Part shown: piece by piece, positions 35,210-46,700 of the stretch
Layout: each line of letters begins with the position of its first letter
Numbering within the stretch: the stretch's first letter is position 1
Assembly (NCBI GenBank): GCA_025506515.1
Contig: CM046457.1
Location: 37,024,231 to 37,088,230 of the forward strand
From: Flaveria trinervia
Lineage: Eukaryota; Streptophyta; Magnoliopsida; Asterales; Asteraceae
DNA length: 64,000 bases
Reading direction: 5' to 3'
Program-made: the position numbers and the translations under genes
Notes under the pieces: model-generated
What the model was told of the DNA's origin: nothing
The model's input: the letters and a program-made list of their open reading frames with translations, nothing else
The model's database searches: none

Positions 35210-35540
35210 CGATCGACTGAGGCCCTTAAATACTGAACCTAAGTTCAATCGGCCGACTGGCCTCATTCGCTCAGTTCATTCGGGCGATTGAGTCTCAGTC
35301 GTACGATTGGCCTAGTCAATCGCATTCAGTCGGCCGACTGAGTCTCAGTCGGTCGACTTCAACATTCGGTCTCTTCATTCGCATCTTCAGTTGACCGACT
35401 GAGCCTCAGTCGGTCGACGTTTCATTCTCCCCCTTCTATTCGGTCGAATGGATCATTCTCATGTCCATTCGGACGATTGGGAGCCATTCGCATAGTTGGT
35501 CCATAACCATGATCCACTCGTTCGAATGGGTCACACTTAG
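35210..35540 (-). repeat. Palindrome array 1 of C spacer
   Basis: About sixteen words of the CAGTCGGNCGACTG and CATTCGGNCGAATG types. D carries the matching array at 6061-6360 with different central bases. Confidence 0.8.
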
Positions 35541-35621
35541 TGAGTTTACAGTCATTTTGAACATTTTACTTTTAAGACCCTTTTAACTTTTGACAATAAC
35601 ATTATAAGCTCTTAACCATTC

Positions 35622-35722
35622 ATTCACCTCAGACGTGACTCTTTTAAATCACATTGTCACCTCTGACGTGACTCTTTAAACTTTGAAAAACATGTGGCCA
35701 TCTCAGACATGACCCTTTTAGG
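35622..35722 (-). repeat. Three TCACGTCTGAGGTGA-type repeats
   Basis: Minus-strand copies near 35722, 35668 and 35637, matching three in D at 5904-6010. Confidence 0.75.
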
Positions 35723-36285
35723 TGAGTTAATTCCATTCTGATTTTCCTGATGTAGTCCGACAGACACACACACTAAAAGATTAAACTAGAAACTTAAACT
35801 AAATACACAAATAAAATTTGTTTTTGGACTTTTGGAGAGATAAAACCCTAAGATGGAAATCTACGGGATTTGGTTCTGGAATCGAAAGCTTCAACTTAGA
35901 TTGACCACACCTGGACCAATTCAATTTTGGATCATACAGGAACATCAATCATTTGGGACTTGTTATCAAAGTCTTTTGATGCTCAATTCTTGGTGTTCAT
36001 CCAGAGTCATCAGCAGCTTTAGGGAATCATACTGGAACTCTTAGATTACCACATTGATTTGAACTTTCAAGAATTGCAGCCACAATGATTGTCAATATGT
36101 TTGTCCACTTAAATCCATACACAGACTCTTGACTCAAACCGGTGATTGTTTTTGGTTTATTTAATTCAACGAACATTTGTGGATCCCACACTTTATGGTA
36201 ATCAACATCCCTCAGGAGCTTTTGAGCGGTCTACGGGTATGTTACAAGAAGAGACTATTCTTAGAGTTTTCATAGAGAAACCAGT

Positions 36286-36395
36286 CCTCAGGTCAGTGCC
36301 ATCGCACAGCAAAGAGGCGGCAAACAACAATGAATTCTAGAATATCTAGGTTATGCTTATCCTCAGGTCAGTGCCATCGCACAGCAGAGAGGCAC
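36286..36395 (-). repeat. Two copies of the 35-base spacer motif
   Basis: Copies at 36286-36318 and 36361-36395, each reading CCTCTCTGCTGTGCGATGGC or a close variant, then ACTGACCTGAGG on the minus strand. Matches D 5261-5369. Confidence 0.78.
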
Positions 36396-37079
36396 ACACC
36401 TATCTCCTTGTTAGAGCAGCTTTTTTTTGCACCAAATGCACCAACAACATAGGTCATTAGCTTGATAGCATTTTTCTTTCATTTTTTTCGTGCTTTGCTC
36501 TATTTATGGTCATCCGCACACATTGTGGCTTTACATGCTCATTACCCCTTATTGGAATATTATTGATTGTGTTAACCAGTGATAAGATGGGAGCCCACAG
36601 TCAGTTGAACCCCTTACTATGATCTTGAGATCACCAGTCCGGTCTAATCATCTATTGTGTTGAATCTACCGACATATGAATTGTGGTCTAGCAACCTCTA
36701 GGTCTACTCTCATTGTGTTACCTTAGGAGTTACCAGTTTTTCTATCATCTTCCCTTTTATATTGCTTAGACTACACAAACTTATACTTTGAATTTTTTTT
36801 CATCTTTTCTAAATTTGATTTTAAAGTCCCTCTTGACTTGTTCCTGTGTACTATCATATTCCAAAGGGTTTGAATCGGTATCACAGATACGATCACCTTG
36901 TATGAGCTTTCCACTCCTTCTCCCTCGGTTTCCCTTTTTTTATGTTGCTTGCTGACTTATTCTCCCTAAAATACTAAAATCAAACCTGGTTTAACTATTT
37001 TAGGATTTTAATAAACAGCAGAATAACATGAGTTAATTTAAACAGACTAAAATAACACAAATAAAAAAAATAAACTAAA

Positions 37080-38616
37080 CTACATCGGACTACACATGAT
37101 CATCATGAGGACTAACACACTTCTCTTTTTAACGCCGTTGACCTCTAGCAGATATTGAAAAGGTGGTTTATCAAAGGCTTTAGTATAGAGGTCAGCGCGT
37201 TGAAAATCCGTATTATTTTTACCACATCAATTAAGTTTTTTTCGAAACAATCTCGTATGAAGTGATATTTAATACCGATATGTTTGGTCTTAGGATGTTG
37301 GACCGGATTTTTAGTTACTGCAATTGCAGCAGAGTTATCTACAAAAATAGGAGTAGAATGGAACATTAAACCGTCATCCCGCATTTGCTGTTGAATCCAG
37401 ATGATTTGTGAACAGCAACTTGCAGCAGCAACATATTCGGCTTCACAGGTTGACAATGCAACCGATGTCTGCTTCTTTCACTGCCAGGTAATTAATCTTC
37501 TCCCAAAGAATTGACACCCTGTGATGTAGACTTGTAGTTCATCTTGCAGCCTCCGTAGTCCGAGTCACTATACGCCGTGAGCTCAAAATCATCATCATGA
37601 GGATACCACAACCCAAGTGTGGGTGTACCCTTAGATAGTGAAAATCCTTTTGACCCCGATCAGATGATTGACCTTAGGTTTAGCCTGATATCTAGAACAT
37701 AAACATGTCACATACATGATATCAGGTCTAGAGGCAGTGAGATACATGAGGGATCCAATCATTCCTCGGTACATCGTGGCATCCACAAGATCTCCATTTT
37801 CATCAGGTGCAATGTCGTGATTCGTAGCGAGTGGAGTACCGGCAGCAGATGCATTCTCCATGTCAAAGCGATTTAGAATGTCTCTTCGTACTTGATCTGA
37901 TGTAGAAAGATCCCATTTGGTGTTTGATCCACCTGTAGCCTGAGAAAGAACTTCATCCCCCCATAGCACTCATCTCAAACTCTTCTACATAACTGCTTGA
38001 AATTCTTTGCATAACTCTTCGTTCTTTGAACCGAAAATTATGTCATCAACATAGATTTGTATGAGCAGTAGGTCGCCATCTGTTTCAGAAGATGAGTCGA
38101 GAGTTTCTCATACCAAGCTCTTGGGCTTGATGAAGCCCGTATAAAGCCTTGTCGAGCTTGTAGACTCTATCCCGATGATAAGGATCTTCAAATCCCTCGG
38201 GTTGACTGACATAAACTATTTCTCTAATTTCCCCATGAAGAAATGCACTCTTCACATCTAATTGATAGACTTTAATCTTCATGTACGATGCATAGGCAAG
38301 GAAGATACGAATGGCTTCCATCCTTGCCACGGGTGTAAATACCTCATTGTAATCAATTCCCTCGACTTGGCGAAATCCCTAAACAACTAGTCGAACCTTG
38401 TTCCTGATAGTGATCCCTTGGTCATCTTTCTTGCATTTTAAAACCCATTTGGTGCCAATGACCTTAGCACCTTTAGGTCTATCAACCAGAGACCATACAC
38501 CTAACTTCTTGAACTGAAGAAGTTCTTCTTGCATTGCACTCACCCACGCCTCATCATTTAGTGCTTCACTGACATATTTTGGCTCAACCTGTGAGACAAA
38601 ACACCGATAGGCACCA
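37080..38616 (-). pseudogene. pol: C reverse transcriptase and RNase H (broken)
   Basis: RT begins near 38600 (VSEALNDEAWVSAMQEELLQ), and has VFTPVARMEAIRIFLAYASY, VYQLDVKSAFLHGEI and KALYGLHQA. At about 38100 the frame shifts, and roughly 20 codons seen in D copy 1 (KHGFRRGVSDCTLF) are missing. The catalytic YVDD is present at 38053-38042. RNase H runs 37970-37145 with TAYSDSDYGG, STCEAEYVAAASCC and FVDNSAAIAVTKNP. The stop is 37082-37080. Stops or shifts also lie near 38380, 37970, 37640 and 37500. The missing RT block would abolish activity. Confidence 0.9.
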
Positions 38617-40115
38617 TCATGGATATACCCTTTTCCATAACAGAGGCATAATCAGCTGAGTATAGCTGATTTTGGGTTTGTACTCCTGATTGACATCCCC
38701 AATGACATTGTCTAAGGGATGATAAACGTTTAGACGTGATCCGGGAGTAGTAGGAACATCTACTTCAGAGCCAAGATGATGAACATTTGGTTCTTCATCT
38801 GAGGTAGTTGGAGTTTGAGGCTCTGACGTCGAAGGTGCACCACTGGTAGATGCTTGTGGACGTTCAGTAATTGGAACCTGTTCCGCCTGATTGTTCTGGT
38901 TAGCTTCTTCAGCTTCATTTTCAGAGGAGGTGTCACTGTCGTCGATTACTCCCCCTGAATGAGTAGATGATTCTCCCTGTGAGCTAGATGTTGGTGGATT
39001 CAAGCTATCATACATCATTCGTGTAGCTAATTCGTCATTCGAGGGAGAGAGAGAAATGTTGAAGGACTTGAAGAATCCATCATAGTCAAAGAAGTAGGCA
39101 GGTCCTTTGCCAGTAGGTGGTGTGGTGAATCGCTAAACATCAACATTACACCAACTTCTACTAGACGTGTTGAGTTATTGTAAACTCGCTTGTTAGGTAT
39201 GTTGTATCCTAGAAAGATGCCTTCATTTGCCTTCTCGCTAAATTTACCCTCTTGTGTCTTCTTCAGAAGTGTGCACGGTGCCCCAAATGGTTCGAGATAC
39301 TCCAAGTTCGGTTTGCGTTTTTGTAGTAGCTCGTAACATGTTTTTCCGTGGTGCTTGACTATCAGGACTCAATTCAGTGTATAACATGCATTTGCCACTG
39401 CCTCATTCCAGAATTGGATAGGCCGTTTCGAGTCTGCCAGCATAGTCAGTGCTGTCTCTATCAAACTCCTGTTCTTTCTCTCAGCAACGCCATTCATCTG
39501 AGGTGTGTAAGCAGAAGTGAATTGATGCACAATCCCCTTTTCCTTGCAGTATTCCTCCATCCCCTGGTTCTTGAATTCCGTTCCGTTGTCTGAGCGTACT
39601 TGTCTAACTTTCAGCTTGTAGAGAGATTCCAGTGTGGTTACCAACTCCTTGAATGATTCAAATGTTTCTGATTTGGATTTCAGAAACATTACCCAAGTGA
39701 ACCTTGAGTAGTCATCGGTGACCACAAAACAGTACAAGTCGCCTGCAATGCTCTTTGTACTGACTGGACCGAACAGATCCATGTGTAGAAGTTCAAGAGG
39801 AAGTTCGATTGAATTAACTTTCTTTTCCTTATGAGACTTCTTTGTCTGTTTACCTTTCTTGCAAGCTATACAGAAATCAGGAAGCTGAAAGTTCTTGACA
39901 TTTACACCTCTCACCAGATCCTTCTGAATCAAGTGATTCATCTTCCTTTGACTGATGTGTCCCATTCTCCTATGCCAGGAGATGGAGTCTTTTTCAGTAG
40001 CTTTGGATAGAAAACACTGAACCTCATGATCCATTGTAGAAGCTGTTGACAGATCCAAGACATAAAGATCTTTATATCTGGAAGCAGTCATCAAAACTTG
40101 GTCCTCTGGGATCAC
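38617..40115 (-). pseudogene. pol: C integrase and C-terminal linker
   Basis: The first 248 codons (40115-39369) are uninterrupted: zinc-binding HRRMGHISQRKMNH ... FCIACKKGKQ, catalytic Asp in LHMDLFGP, second Asp in VRSDNGTEF and Glu in MNGVAERKNRSL. It then crosses a stop at 39369 and continues with LEPFGAPCTLLKKTQEGKFS, a domain breaking near 39150. An acidic Ser/Thr/Pro-rich linker to RT follows (39018-38617). This is the best-preserved integrase of the window. Confidence 0.88.
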
Positions 40116-40450
40116 GTAGTCTTTCTTCAGTACGTAACACTTCTTGTTGTCGAAGATGACTTTAAATTCCTTATCACATATTTGACAAAAACAGAGAGTA
40201 AGTTGTTTTGAAGTTGCTGGACGTAGTTCACCCTATCAAACTTAACTTTCTGATTTCCAACTTCTCCCTAAGCTGTGATATATCCTCCCTTGTTTCTAGC
40301 AAACGAAACATGCCCTCCTTTTATGAGTTTGACATTTGATAAAAGAGCTCTGTTTCCTGTCATGTGCCTGGATGCTCCGCTGTCTACTATCCACGTGTTA
40401 GTTTCAGCACTATATTGAACAACCTGCACATACGAGGTAAAGGATTAGTT
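40116..40450 (-). pseudogene. pol: C protease
   Basis: Minus strand reads WIVDSGASRHMTGNRALLSN. The catalytic DSGA is at 40384-40373. It continues to a region with frame breaks near 40270 and 40190. Intact active site, unlike element A. Confidence 0.78.
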
Positions 40451-41560
40451 TAGGTTAGGAACCCAAGCCTTTACTGGCTTGGGTTTCCCAGAGGCATCAC
40501 GCATAAGAAATTCAACCCATTGACCCTTAGAAGGTGAGGTAGCTCAGGTTCCTTCTTGTCATCATTACCAGATATACAGATTGACTTCTCTTTCCATAAG
40601 CCAGATTTGTGCAATGCCTGTTTGTGATAAACAGTCGACTGGCTAACAGATTGAACTTTCTATTCACTAGTTCTTCTAGGTGGAGTTAAAGAGTTCCTCT
40701 TAGAAAACTTAGGTTTTGATTCCTGAAGTTCACTCTTCTTCCTAGGTGTCCGATTATAAGGATAGTAGGAAGCAATGTGTCCATATTCTCCAGAGTTGTA
40801 GCATGCCCTGCTATCAACTTTATGATTAAACTTTCTTTGTGGAGACGTGTGTGACACTCTAGTAATATCACTCACTTTAGGTTTTGACTCTGGTTCTTTT
40901 GATGTGTTTACTGGTTTAACAAAATTAACTGATTTAACCTGTTTGACATCTTCTCTTTCTGGTTAATCGGTCTTTGACTTGAAGTATGTGAAAGATTATC
41001 CTTAAAAGCCCTTTTAGGTTCTGATTTGACTTTGTTTGAACCTGACTATAAGTTAACCTTTTCAATTCCTTTTCCAGATTAGCACAAGGCAATTTACCCT
41101 TAGCCTTTGAAGTGGTCTCCTTTTGTTTGTTTCCAGTGTCAATAGATGAACATAAGGAATGTGGATCACTAACAAGAGGAGTAGACACTACATGATCCTT
41201 GATGGGATTACTATTTAAAGGTCTAGTTTTAGTGTTCATCAAAGTCTCAGGTGGTGGCGGAACCACTTTATAACCCAGTCCCTCCCCGTTGTTCCTTTCT
41301 TTCACTAAGTGTTGACTATGTGCGACGAACTAGTCCAACTATGCAGGTTCTATTTTAGTGAATTTACTTCTACTTCTAGAACTGCCTTTTGCTTCTTAGT
41401 GCCTTCTAGGGAGTTTAGATAATACCTAATGTCATTAGCTTGATTAAAGGCAACTACTTCGGTTTCCCTAAGCTGTTTAGTCAAAAGTCTATCTTTTCTT
41501 TATAACTGAGCTCATTTTGTTTTAATACCCTATTAGCCTCAGTGCATAGATGCAAATCTT
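40451..41560 (-). pseudogene. C gag-protease linker with a second, decayed zinc knuckle
   Basis: The linker is Lys/Ser/Thr-rich. At 40875-40660 it contains ACYNSGEYGHIASYYP, a CX2CX4HX4C pattern with the second and fourth cysteines changed to Ser and Tyr. So C/D also had a knuckle between gag and protease, but only one is visible. Stops lie near 40934, 41050 and 41305. Confidence 0.6.
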
Positions 41561-42952
41561 TTATCAAGTTATCATTATGATCTAATAACCTAGCAAATTT
41601 GTCCAATCCTGTCCTTCATCATCATGAGCAGTCAAGGCTTTTGAGTCCTTGTTTGAGGAAGTAGAGCTGGTAGTTTGCTTGTCTAGACGAGTGAAGGATG
41701 AGAACGGGTTCCTGTTCCCAGTCTTCTTTGGCTTCACACATTCTCTTGAGTGTCCCTTTTCACCACAGTTAAAGCAGGTCACTTTACTCTTGTCGAAGCC
41801 AAAGGTGGTATCCTTAGTAGCAACTAAGTTCTGTCCAGTCTTTTTCACGAACTTCTTCGCCCTCCGGAAAGCACTTGCTAAGGCCCACATTATGGCCATT
41901 CTCTCAAGCTCTATTTCGTCCACCTGCTCGTAGTCCTCGTCTGCCAGATGGTAGTTTCCAATCTTTCCAGCAACAAGTTCATCATAGGAATGGACCATTG
42001 CTGCCAATAGATCCATGTGCTCTCGTGCGACTTCTACAGTCACATTACCGAGGTTCTCGGTCTTCAATCTAGTAGCATTCGCTTCAGATCCAATGTATTG
42101 GGTACAGAAGACCCTGACGTTTCTGAACCTGAAGCAGGTGCATGTGTAGGACTCGATGAGCTAGACACAATGCAGTCTGGAGGGGTGCTCCAGATGTCTT
42201 AGCTTGAGGCGTGGCATTATATAAAGCTGGATTTTGATTGTACGCGACTTCTGAGCTCTGTACTTCATTCTAAGTGATTCTTCTTGTAACTTAAGAATGA
42301 AGTCATTAATATCCAGTTTTGACAGCATTCCATTCTGTCTAAGATTAGACATGAATGAAACCCATTTTTCAGGCAATCCGTTTGCAAAATTATTAACTTT
42401 CTCTTCCATGGCAGTAACCACACCATGTGTATGCAGTTCAGTCATCAGATGGTAGAATCTATCTGTAACATCGTCCAAACTCTCGTTTCCCATCGATGAG
42501 AAGTTGTCGAATTCCTTCTTTAACTCCTTAGCCTTGATTGCCTTCAACGAGGCATTCCCGTCGTACCTCTTCTCTAGCTCATCCCATAGTTTCTTGGACT
42601 GCTTATTCTCTGAGTACTGGTGGAATATCTCTTTAGGGATATACTGTGTAATCAATGCATAGACCCTCTTCTCTGCATTATATTTGACTTTCTGCGCGTC
42701 TGTCATCCCTCCTAAGGTTAACTTTACTCCATCGGCTCCCACCGGTGTACTATATCCAATCTCGATGGCCTCCCATAGATTCGGATCCACTCCATTGAGG
42801 TAGATCTCAAAACGTTGTTTCCAGTGGGGAAACTCATCTAACGTTAAAAGCTTTGGTGGTTTATTATGATTACCCACCTCACTCTCAAGTAGCAGCAGGT
42901 TCTGGATCCTAGAGTCCTTCCCAGCAGTAAAGGCTAACAATTGATCTTCCAT
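41561..42952 (-). pseudogene. gag: C gag
   Basis: The ATG at 42952 opens MEDQLLAFTAGKDSRIQNLL, followed by a UBN2-type gag domain (FPHWKQRFEIYLNGVDPNLW, LDDVTDRFYHLMTELHTHGV, FANGLPEKWVSFMSNLR) over 263 codons. A frameshift near 42170 and one near 42070 lead to the zinc knuckle CFNCGEKGHSREC (41776-41738), which has HX3C instead of HX4C, one codon short. It ends near 41582. Confidence 0.85.
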
Positions 42953-43448
42953 TGTAAATAACTTTAAGTCTAATAAGCAATTTTGAGTCGGTGACTGAAG
43001 GGTGCGAATGGACTAGGCGTGCGTATGAACACTCAGTCGTGCGTATGAACTCTACGACTGGTTCAATCGTGCGGCTGAACTAAGTGATTAGCTCAGTCGT
43101 GTGAATGAATCTGATGCGTATGAACCGTGCAACCGAACGGTTCAATCGTACGAATGGAGATACGACTATGTCCAATCGTGCGACTGAGCAATGCGAATGA
43201 GTCCAGTCGTGCGAATGGCTCACTCGTGCGACTGAAGCTGCTGTTATGCGAAAATTTCTAGGTTAAACGTGTTTTAGCCGTAAAAATTCGAACTTTCGCA
43301 AGGTTGAATTGCCTAAGTCCGTAGAAACCAAACTTTGATGAGCAGGGAACGTCCAAGATCACTTTTGACACAAAAGATTGCGTTTTTAGTGCAAAAACAC
43401 AAACTTTTTATCAATCTTGATTGAATCACACATAATCAAGAGCCAATA
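42953..43448 (-). other. C leader with palindrome array
   Basis: 496 bases between primer site and gag. At 43000-43250 about a dozen palindromic words (CAGTCGTGCGACTG, CATTCGTGCGAATG, with variants) fill the half nearer gag. No ORF. Leader position fits an RNA packaging or dimerization signal; that role is inference. Confidence 0.75.
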
Positions 43449-43460
43449 GCTCTGATACCA
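43449..43460 (-). other. C primer-binding site (tRNA-iMet)
   Basis: Minus strand TGGTATCAGAGC, two bases inside the 5' LTR end at 43463. Confidence 0.9.
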
Positions 43461-43462
43461 CT

Positions 43463-44170
43463 TGTTAGAACCTGGTATTGACCGAAATACCTAGAGATTA
43501 ACGTGTAAACCAGATCAAATAGTGCGGAATCCTATTTGATTGGGATCCAATCAGTGAGAACACACGAAGAATCAATCAAGGATTGAAACTAACGTTAGAA
43601 ATCGATTGGGAATCGATCTAATGTGTTCTATGAACTTGGAGAACGAATTGGAAGGTTTCTGGACGGCTAGGGTACGTCTGGAATCGTAATTGATCGAGAG
43701 TCACTGTTTTTCACGAATTGAGTTGTATTTATAGGTTGGTACTATTCAATCGTGCGACTGAACTATTAGTATGGTTCAGTCGTGCGATTGAACCATGCGG
43801 TTGATTCATTCGTACGACTGAGTGTTCAGTCGTTCGACTGAGCCAATCTTATGTTACAATCGTACGACTGATCCAGTCTCCTGGTTCAGTCGTGCGACTG
43901 AGTCAATCGTGTGAAGTTATTCATGCGTATGGTTCATTCGCATGAGCCATTCGCATGAGAACTTCATTATGTTAAGTTTGAATGTATTAATTAATAACAT
44001 TATATGTAATCATTCAAGCAATCACTAACCTAATTAACCAATTCAATGTCGACACATTAATGAAACATTAAACATTATAACTAACAAAATATCAATATCA
44101 TTTCATTAATCATACCAAACAAGATCTATTACATCACATATCATTATCTAGGGACATACATGTATCAACA
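43463..44170 (-). repeat. C 5' LTR (708 bp)
   Basis: Minus-strand start TGTTGATACATG at 44170, end GGTTCTAACA at 43463. Near-identical to 30457-31161. Palindromic words at 43745-43960. Confidence 0.93.
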
Positions 44171-44175
44171 GAGAG

Positions 44176-44526
44176 CATCCCAAACAGCTTTAGCAGTTCC
44201 ATATTTTTCCAATCTTTTCAACAATCCATTTTGAGTGCTTGAGTCAAAATGGAGTATGCTTTAAGATCAATTTTGATTTTCTTATAGTCATCTTCATCCG
44301 GAGTTAAGTCTTCAATTGGTATTCTAGCAGTCTTGCACAGTGCAGCTTGAGTTGTTGATAGAGTAACAGGAATATGTGGACCCTTACGTATTGAGATCCA
44401 AAAGTCAGGATCTACACGTGTGATATAATTTCTAAATCGTATTCTCCATTGTTTAAAGTCAGATTTGTGTTTGACCATGGGAGGTTTAGGTGTATGACCT
44501 AATTCAGAGTAACTGTTAGAATCCAT
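44176..44526 (-). pseudogene. gag: B gag, N-terminal part
   Basis: The ATG at 44526 opens MDSNSYSELGHTPKPPMVKH and matches A gag (11624). A UBN2-type region follows up to LTQALKMDC, where a frameshift gives a stop at about 44218. The gene is cut by element C at 44175 and continues at 30451. Confidence 0.87.
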
Positions 44527-44774
44527 GTTGATTTGTGTAAGTATAGATTTAGCTGATTTTAAGATTGATTATGTTTGATGAGTCCAACTTGTTCAAGCAG
44601 TTCTGTTGAGGTTCAAAATGAGTGTTCTTGCTGTTTGATAGGAGTATTTTTGTTTTTTGCTAAGTAGAGATGATAATATCTACTACTAGCAACTTGATTA
44701 TCAGATCAATCGAGTTCTATTAAGTCTGTGCGCAGATCTTAAAGAGAATCGAGAGCCAAAGCTCTGATACCAAT
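44527..44774 (-). other. B leader and primer-binding site
   Basis: The primer site TGGTATCAGAGC is at 44772-44761 on the minus strand. The 234-base A-rich leader has no array or ORF. Confidence 0.85.
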
Positions 44775-45526
44775 TGACTAGGATTGTGTAAGAGTGATAT
44801 TCTTACTGAGAATCGAATATGATAACCAAGTCAATGATTGAGTGGTGGAAAGAAACAATCAAAGAACATTCAAGCAAGAAAATTACTCATAAATGCTATT
44901 TGTATTGATATATGAAAGTTGATAAGTTACAGAGAATAATTATAATAAAAATTCTCTATCTGTTAGCCGTCACCTCAGTACGAGGTTAACTATTCTATTT
45001 ATAGGCAGACAAGATGCCTTTACAAAATGACTAAACTACCCCTGACCTATTACATCAGAAACTAGTCTAAGTCTTGATCCGCATCTCTGCTTGTTCATCC
45101 GCATTGACAAATGTGGATGAGATAATCTTGATCAGCATTTCCACTTGAGAGCATTAGTAAGTTGGTCATCCGCATTGGTTAATGCGGATGAACATATACT
45201 TGTGCGCATTTGGTTGGTCATCCGCATTTGTCAATGCGGATGATCAAAGTCTTGTCCGCATCTTCTTTTGTTCTTCCGCATTAGTCAATGCGGAAGAGTA
45301 ACTTGTTGAGCATTAGTATTATGTCTTCCACATTAGTTAATGCGGAAGAGTAAACACTTGTCCGCATAAGAGTTTTGTCTTCCGCATTAACTAATGCGGA
45401 AGATAACACTTGTTATTTTTCTTGCAGATCTTTATCCGCATTTCATATTAGACTTATGGGATTCCAGCTGTGCAATCATCAAGTCACCCATTGAGTTGGC
45501 ATTTATGATCCTTTCAGGGTGCAACA
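44775..45526 (-). repeat. B 5' LTR (752 bp)
   Basis: Minus-strand start TGTTGCACCCTGAAAGG at 45526, end CCTAGTCA at 44775. It is the most complete LTR of the A/B family here. Confidence 0.92.
45094..45402 (-). repeat. Six regularly spaced hairpins in the B 5' LTR
   Basis: Hairpins begin at 45094, 45166, 45218, 45273, 45325 and 45379, so five of six are 52-55 bp apart. The first three use CATCCGCATT/AATGCGGATG arms and the last three CTTCCGCATT/AATGCGGAAG, each with a 4-base or near 4-base loop. Confidence 0.88.
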
Positions 45527-46700
45527 TTCTTCACTTTATTCTTCTTTCTTGACTTTTTTTTAAAAGAAATATCGGGTATTAAAAAAATGAGGCATCCCAA
45601 ATAATAAAAGACTTTATCACTAAAATAGAAAATCAACTTGATCATAAGTTCAAAACAATCAGAAGTCATAATGGAATGGAATTTAAAAATGAAGACATGA
45701 GTTCTTTTTGGGCAACCAAAGGCATTGCTCATCAATTCAGTGCAGCTAAAACTCCTCAACAAAATTGGGTAGCGGAAAGGAGGAATAGAACACTAATTGA
45801 AGTGGCAAGGACAATGCTAGCCGATGCTAAACTGCCTATTACCTTTTGGGCAGAGGCAGTTAACACATCGTGCTTTGTGCAAAATCGAACTCTAATTGTA
45901 AAAGAAAGTAACAAGACTACATATGAACTTCTTTTTCATAGAAAACCATTTATTGGATTTTTCAAGTCATTTGGTTGTCCTGTTACAATATTAAACACTC
46001 AAGACTATTTGGGAAAATTTTCATCCAAGTCTAATGAAGGATTCTTTATAGGTTATTCTTCAGTTTAAAAGGCTTAGAGAGTGTTTAATCCTATATTAAA
46101 CATTATTGATGAATAAACTAATGTTCAATTCAAGGAACATTCATTTCCAAATCTACAATTGGTCTCGACCGGTTGTTTGATATTGACTCTTTTACAAAAT
46201 CATTTGATCAATTTCATTTGTCTAATGTAGGAAACAAACATTCGGTTGAACCTTATTTAGGAGTAGAACAAAATGATAACTTTCCAATGATACCTCCATC
46301 ATCCATTTACATCTCAATGAAGATGTTCCACTCCAAGCTAATCCCATCATACAACTATCACAAAATCAGAGTATTTCAACTGAAGGAGGTCCAAGCCTTT
46401 TACCATCACACTCAGATGATCTGTCACCTGAGATCAAAAATCAAAAATAAGCTACACCTCTAGCTGAAACACAAAGAATGTCAATGATGGAACCAATCAA
46501 TGTACTACAGATGCTGAAGCAGTCATAGAGACTCAATCAGACTATCTTCATAACTCCTCAACAGTACAAGATGAAGGTGCCCCTAACCATAATAAACTGA
46601 ATGTCTCCAATCTTGATGTAACCGTTACTGGTGACCCCATTCTAACCACCAAAATACACAAGAATCATCCAGTTGAAACCATTATTGGTGAACTTAATGA
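45527..46700 (+). pseudogene. pol: A integrase, second part (broken)
   Basis: The gene resumes after element B. The first 57 bases (45527-45583) are hard to align; from 45584 the sequence matches the B region after LLHKNEASQII. The second catalytic residue region reads TIRSHNGMEFKNEDM, with His for the Asp kept in B and C. The Glu in VAERRNRTLIE is kept. GKFSSKSNEGFFIGYSSV ends in a stop at 46066-46068, and an acidic linker follows with several stops. Confidence 0.87.

Larger units (their letters stand above)
34542..37079 (-). other. C spacer between RNase H and aORF
   Basis: There is no real ORF. The order matches D: a conserved 1.2 kb part (37079-35880) with the two 35-base motifs, the TCACGTCTGAGGTGA repeats, palindrome array 1, candidate TACAG|GTACA site, palindrome array 2, acceptor. 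Confidence 0.75.
30457..44170 (-). mobile_element. Element C: complete Sirevirus-type element with target duplications
   Basis: It is 13.7 kb, bounded by LTRs 30457-31161 and 43463-44170, and flanked by GAGAG at 30452-30456 and 44171-44175. On the minus strand: 5' LTR, primer site, leader, gag, linker, protease, integrase, RT, RNase H, spacer, two-exon aORF, polypurine tract, 3' LTR. The LTRs differ at only a few sites by eye, so it is one of the younger insertions here. Breaks in RT and the aORF make it inactive as it stands. It is inserted in B's gag. Confidence 0.95.
17364..45526 (-). mobile_element. Element B: Sirevirus-type retrotransposon nested in A, split by C
   Basis: Read on the minus strand: 5' LTR 45526-44775, primer site 44772-44761, gag start 44526, break at 44176, gag resuming at 30451, pol to 24198, spacer, aORF 22040-17978, polypurine tract, truncated 3' LTR 17943-17364. 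Every part matches element A, so B jumped into a member of its own family. Element C interrupts gag with GAGAG duplications. The left end is eroded, so B's own target duplication cannot be read. Confidence 0.92.

Noticed and set aside
45094..45402. Regularly spaced palindromes resembling a CRISPR array
   Set aside because: The repeats lie in an LTR of a plant retrotransposon, arms vary, spacers are similar to one another, and no cas gene exists.
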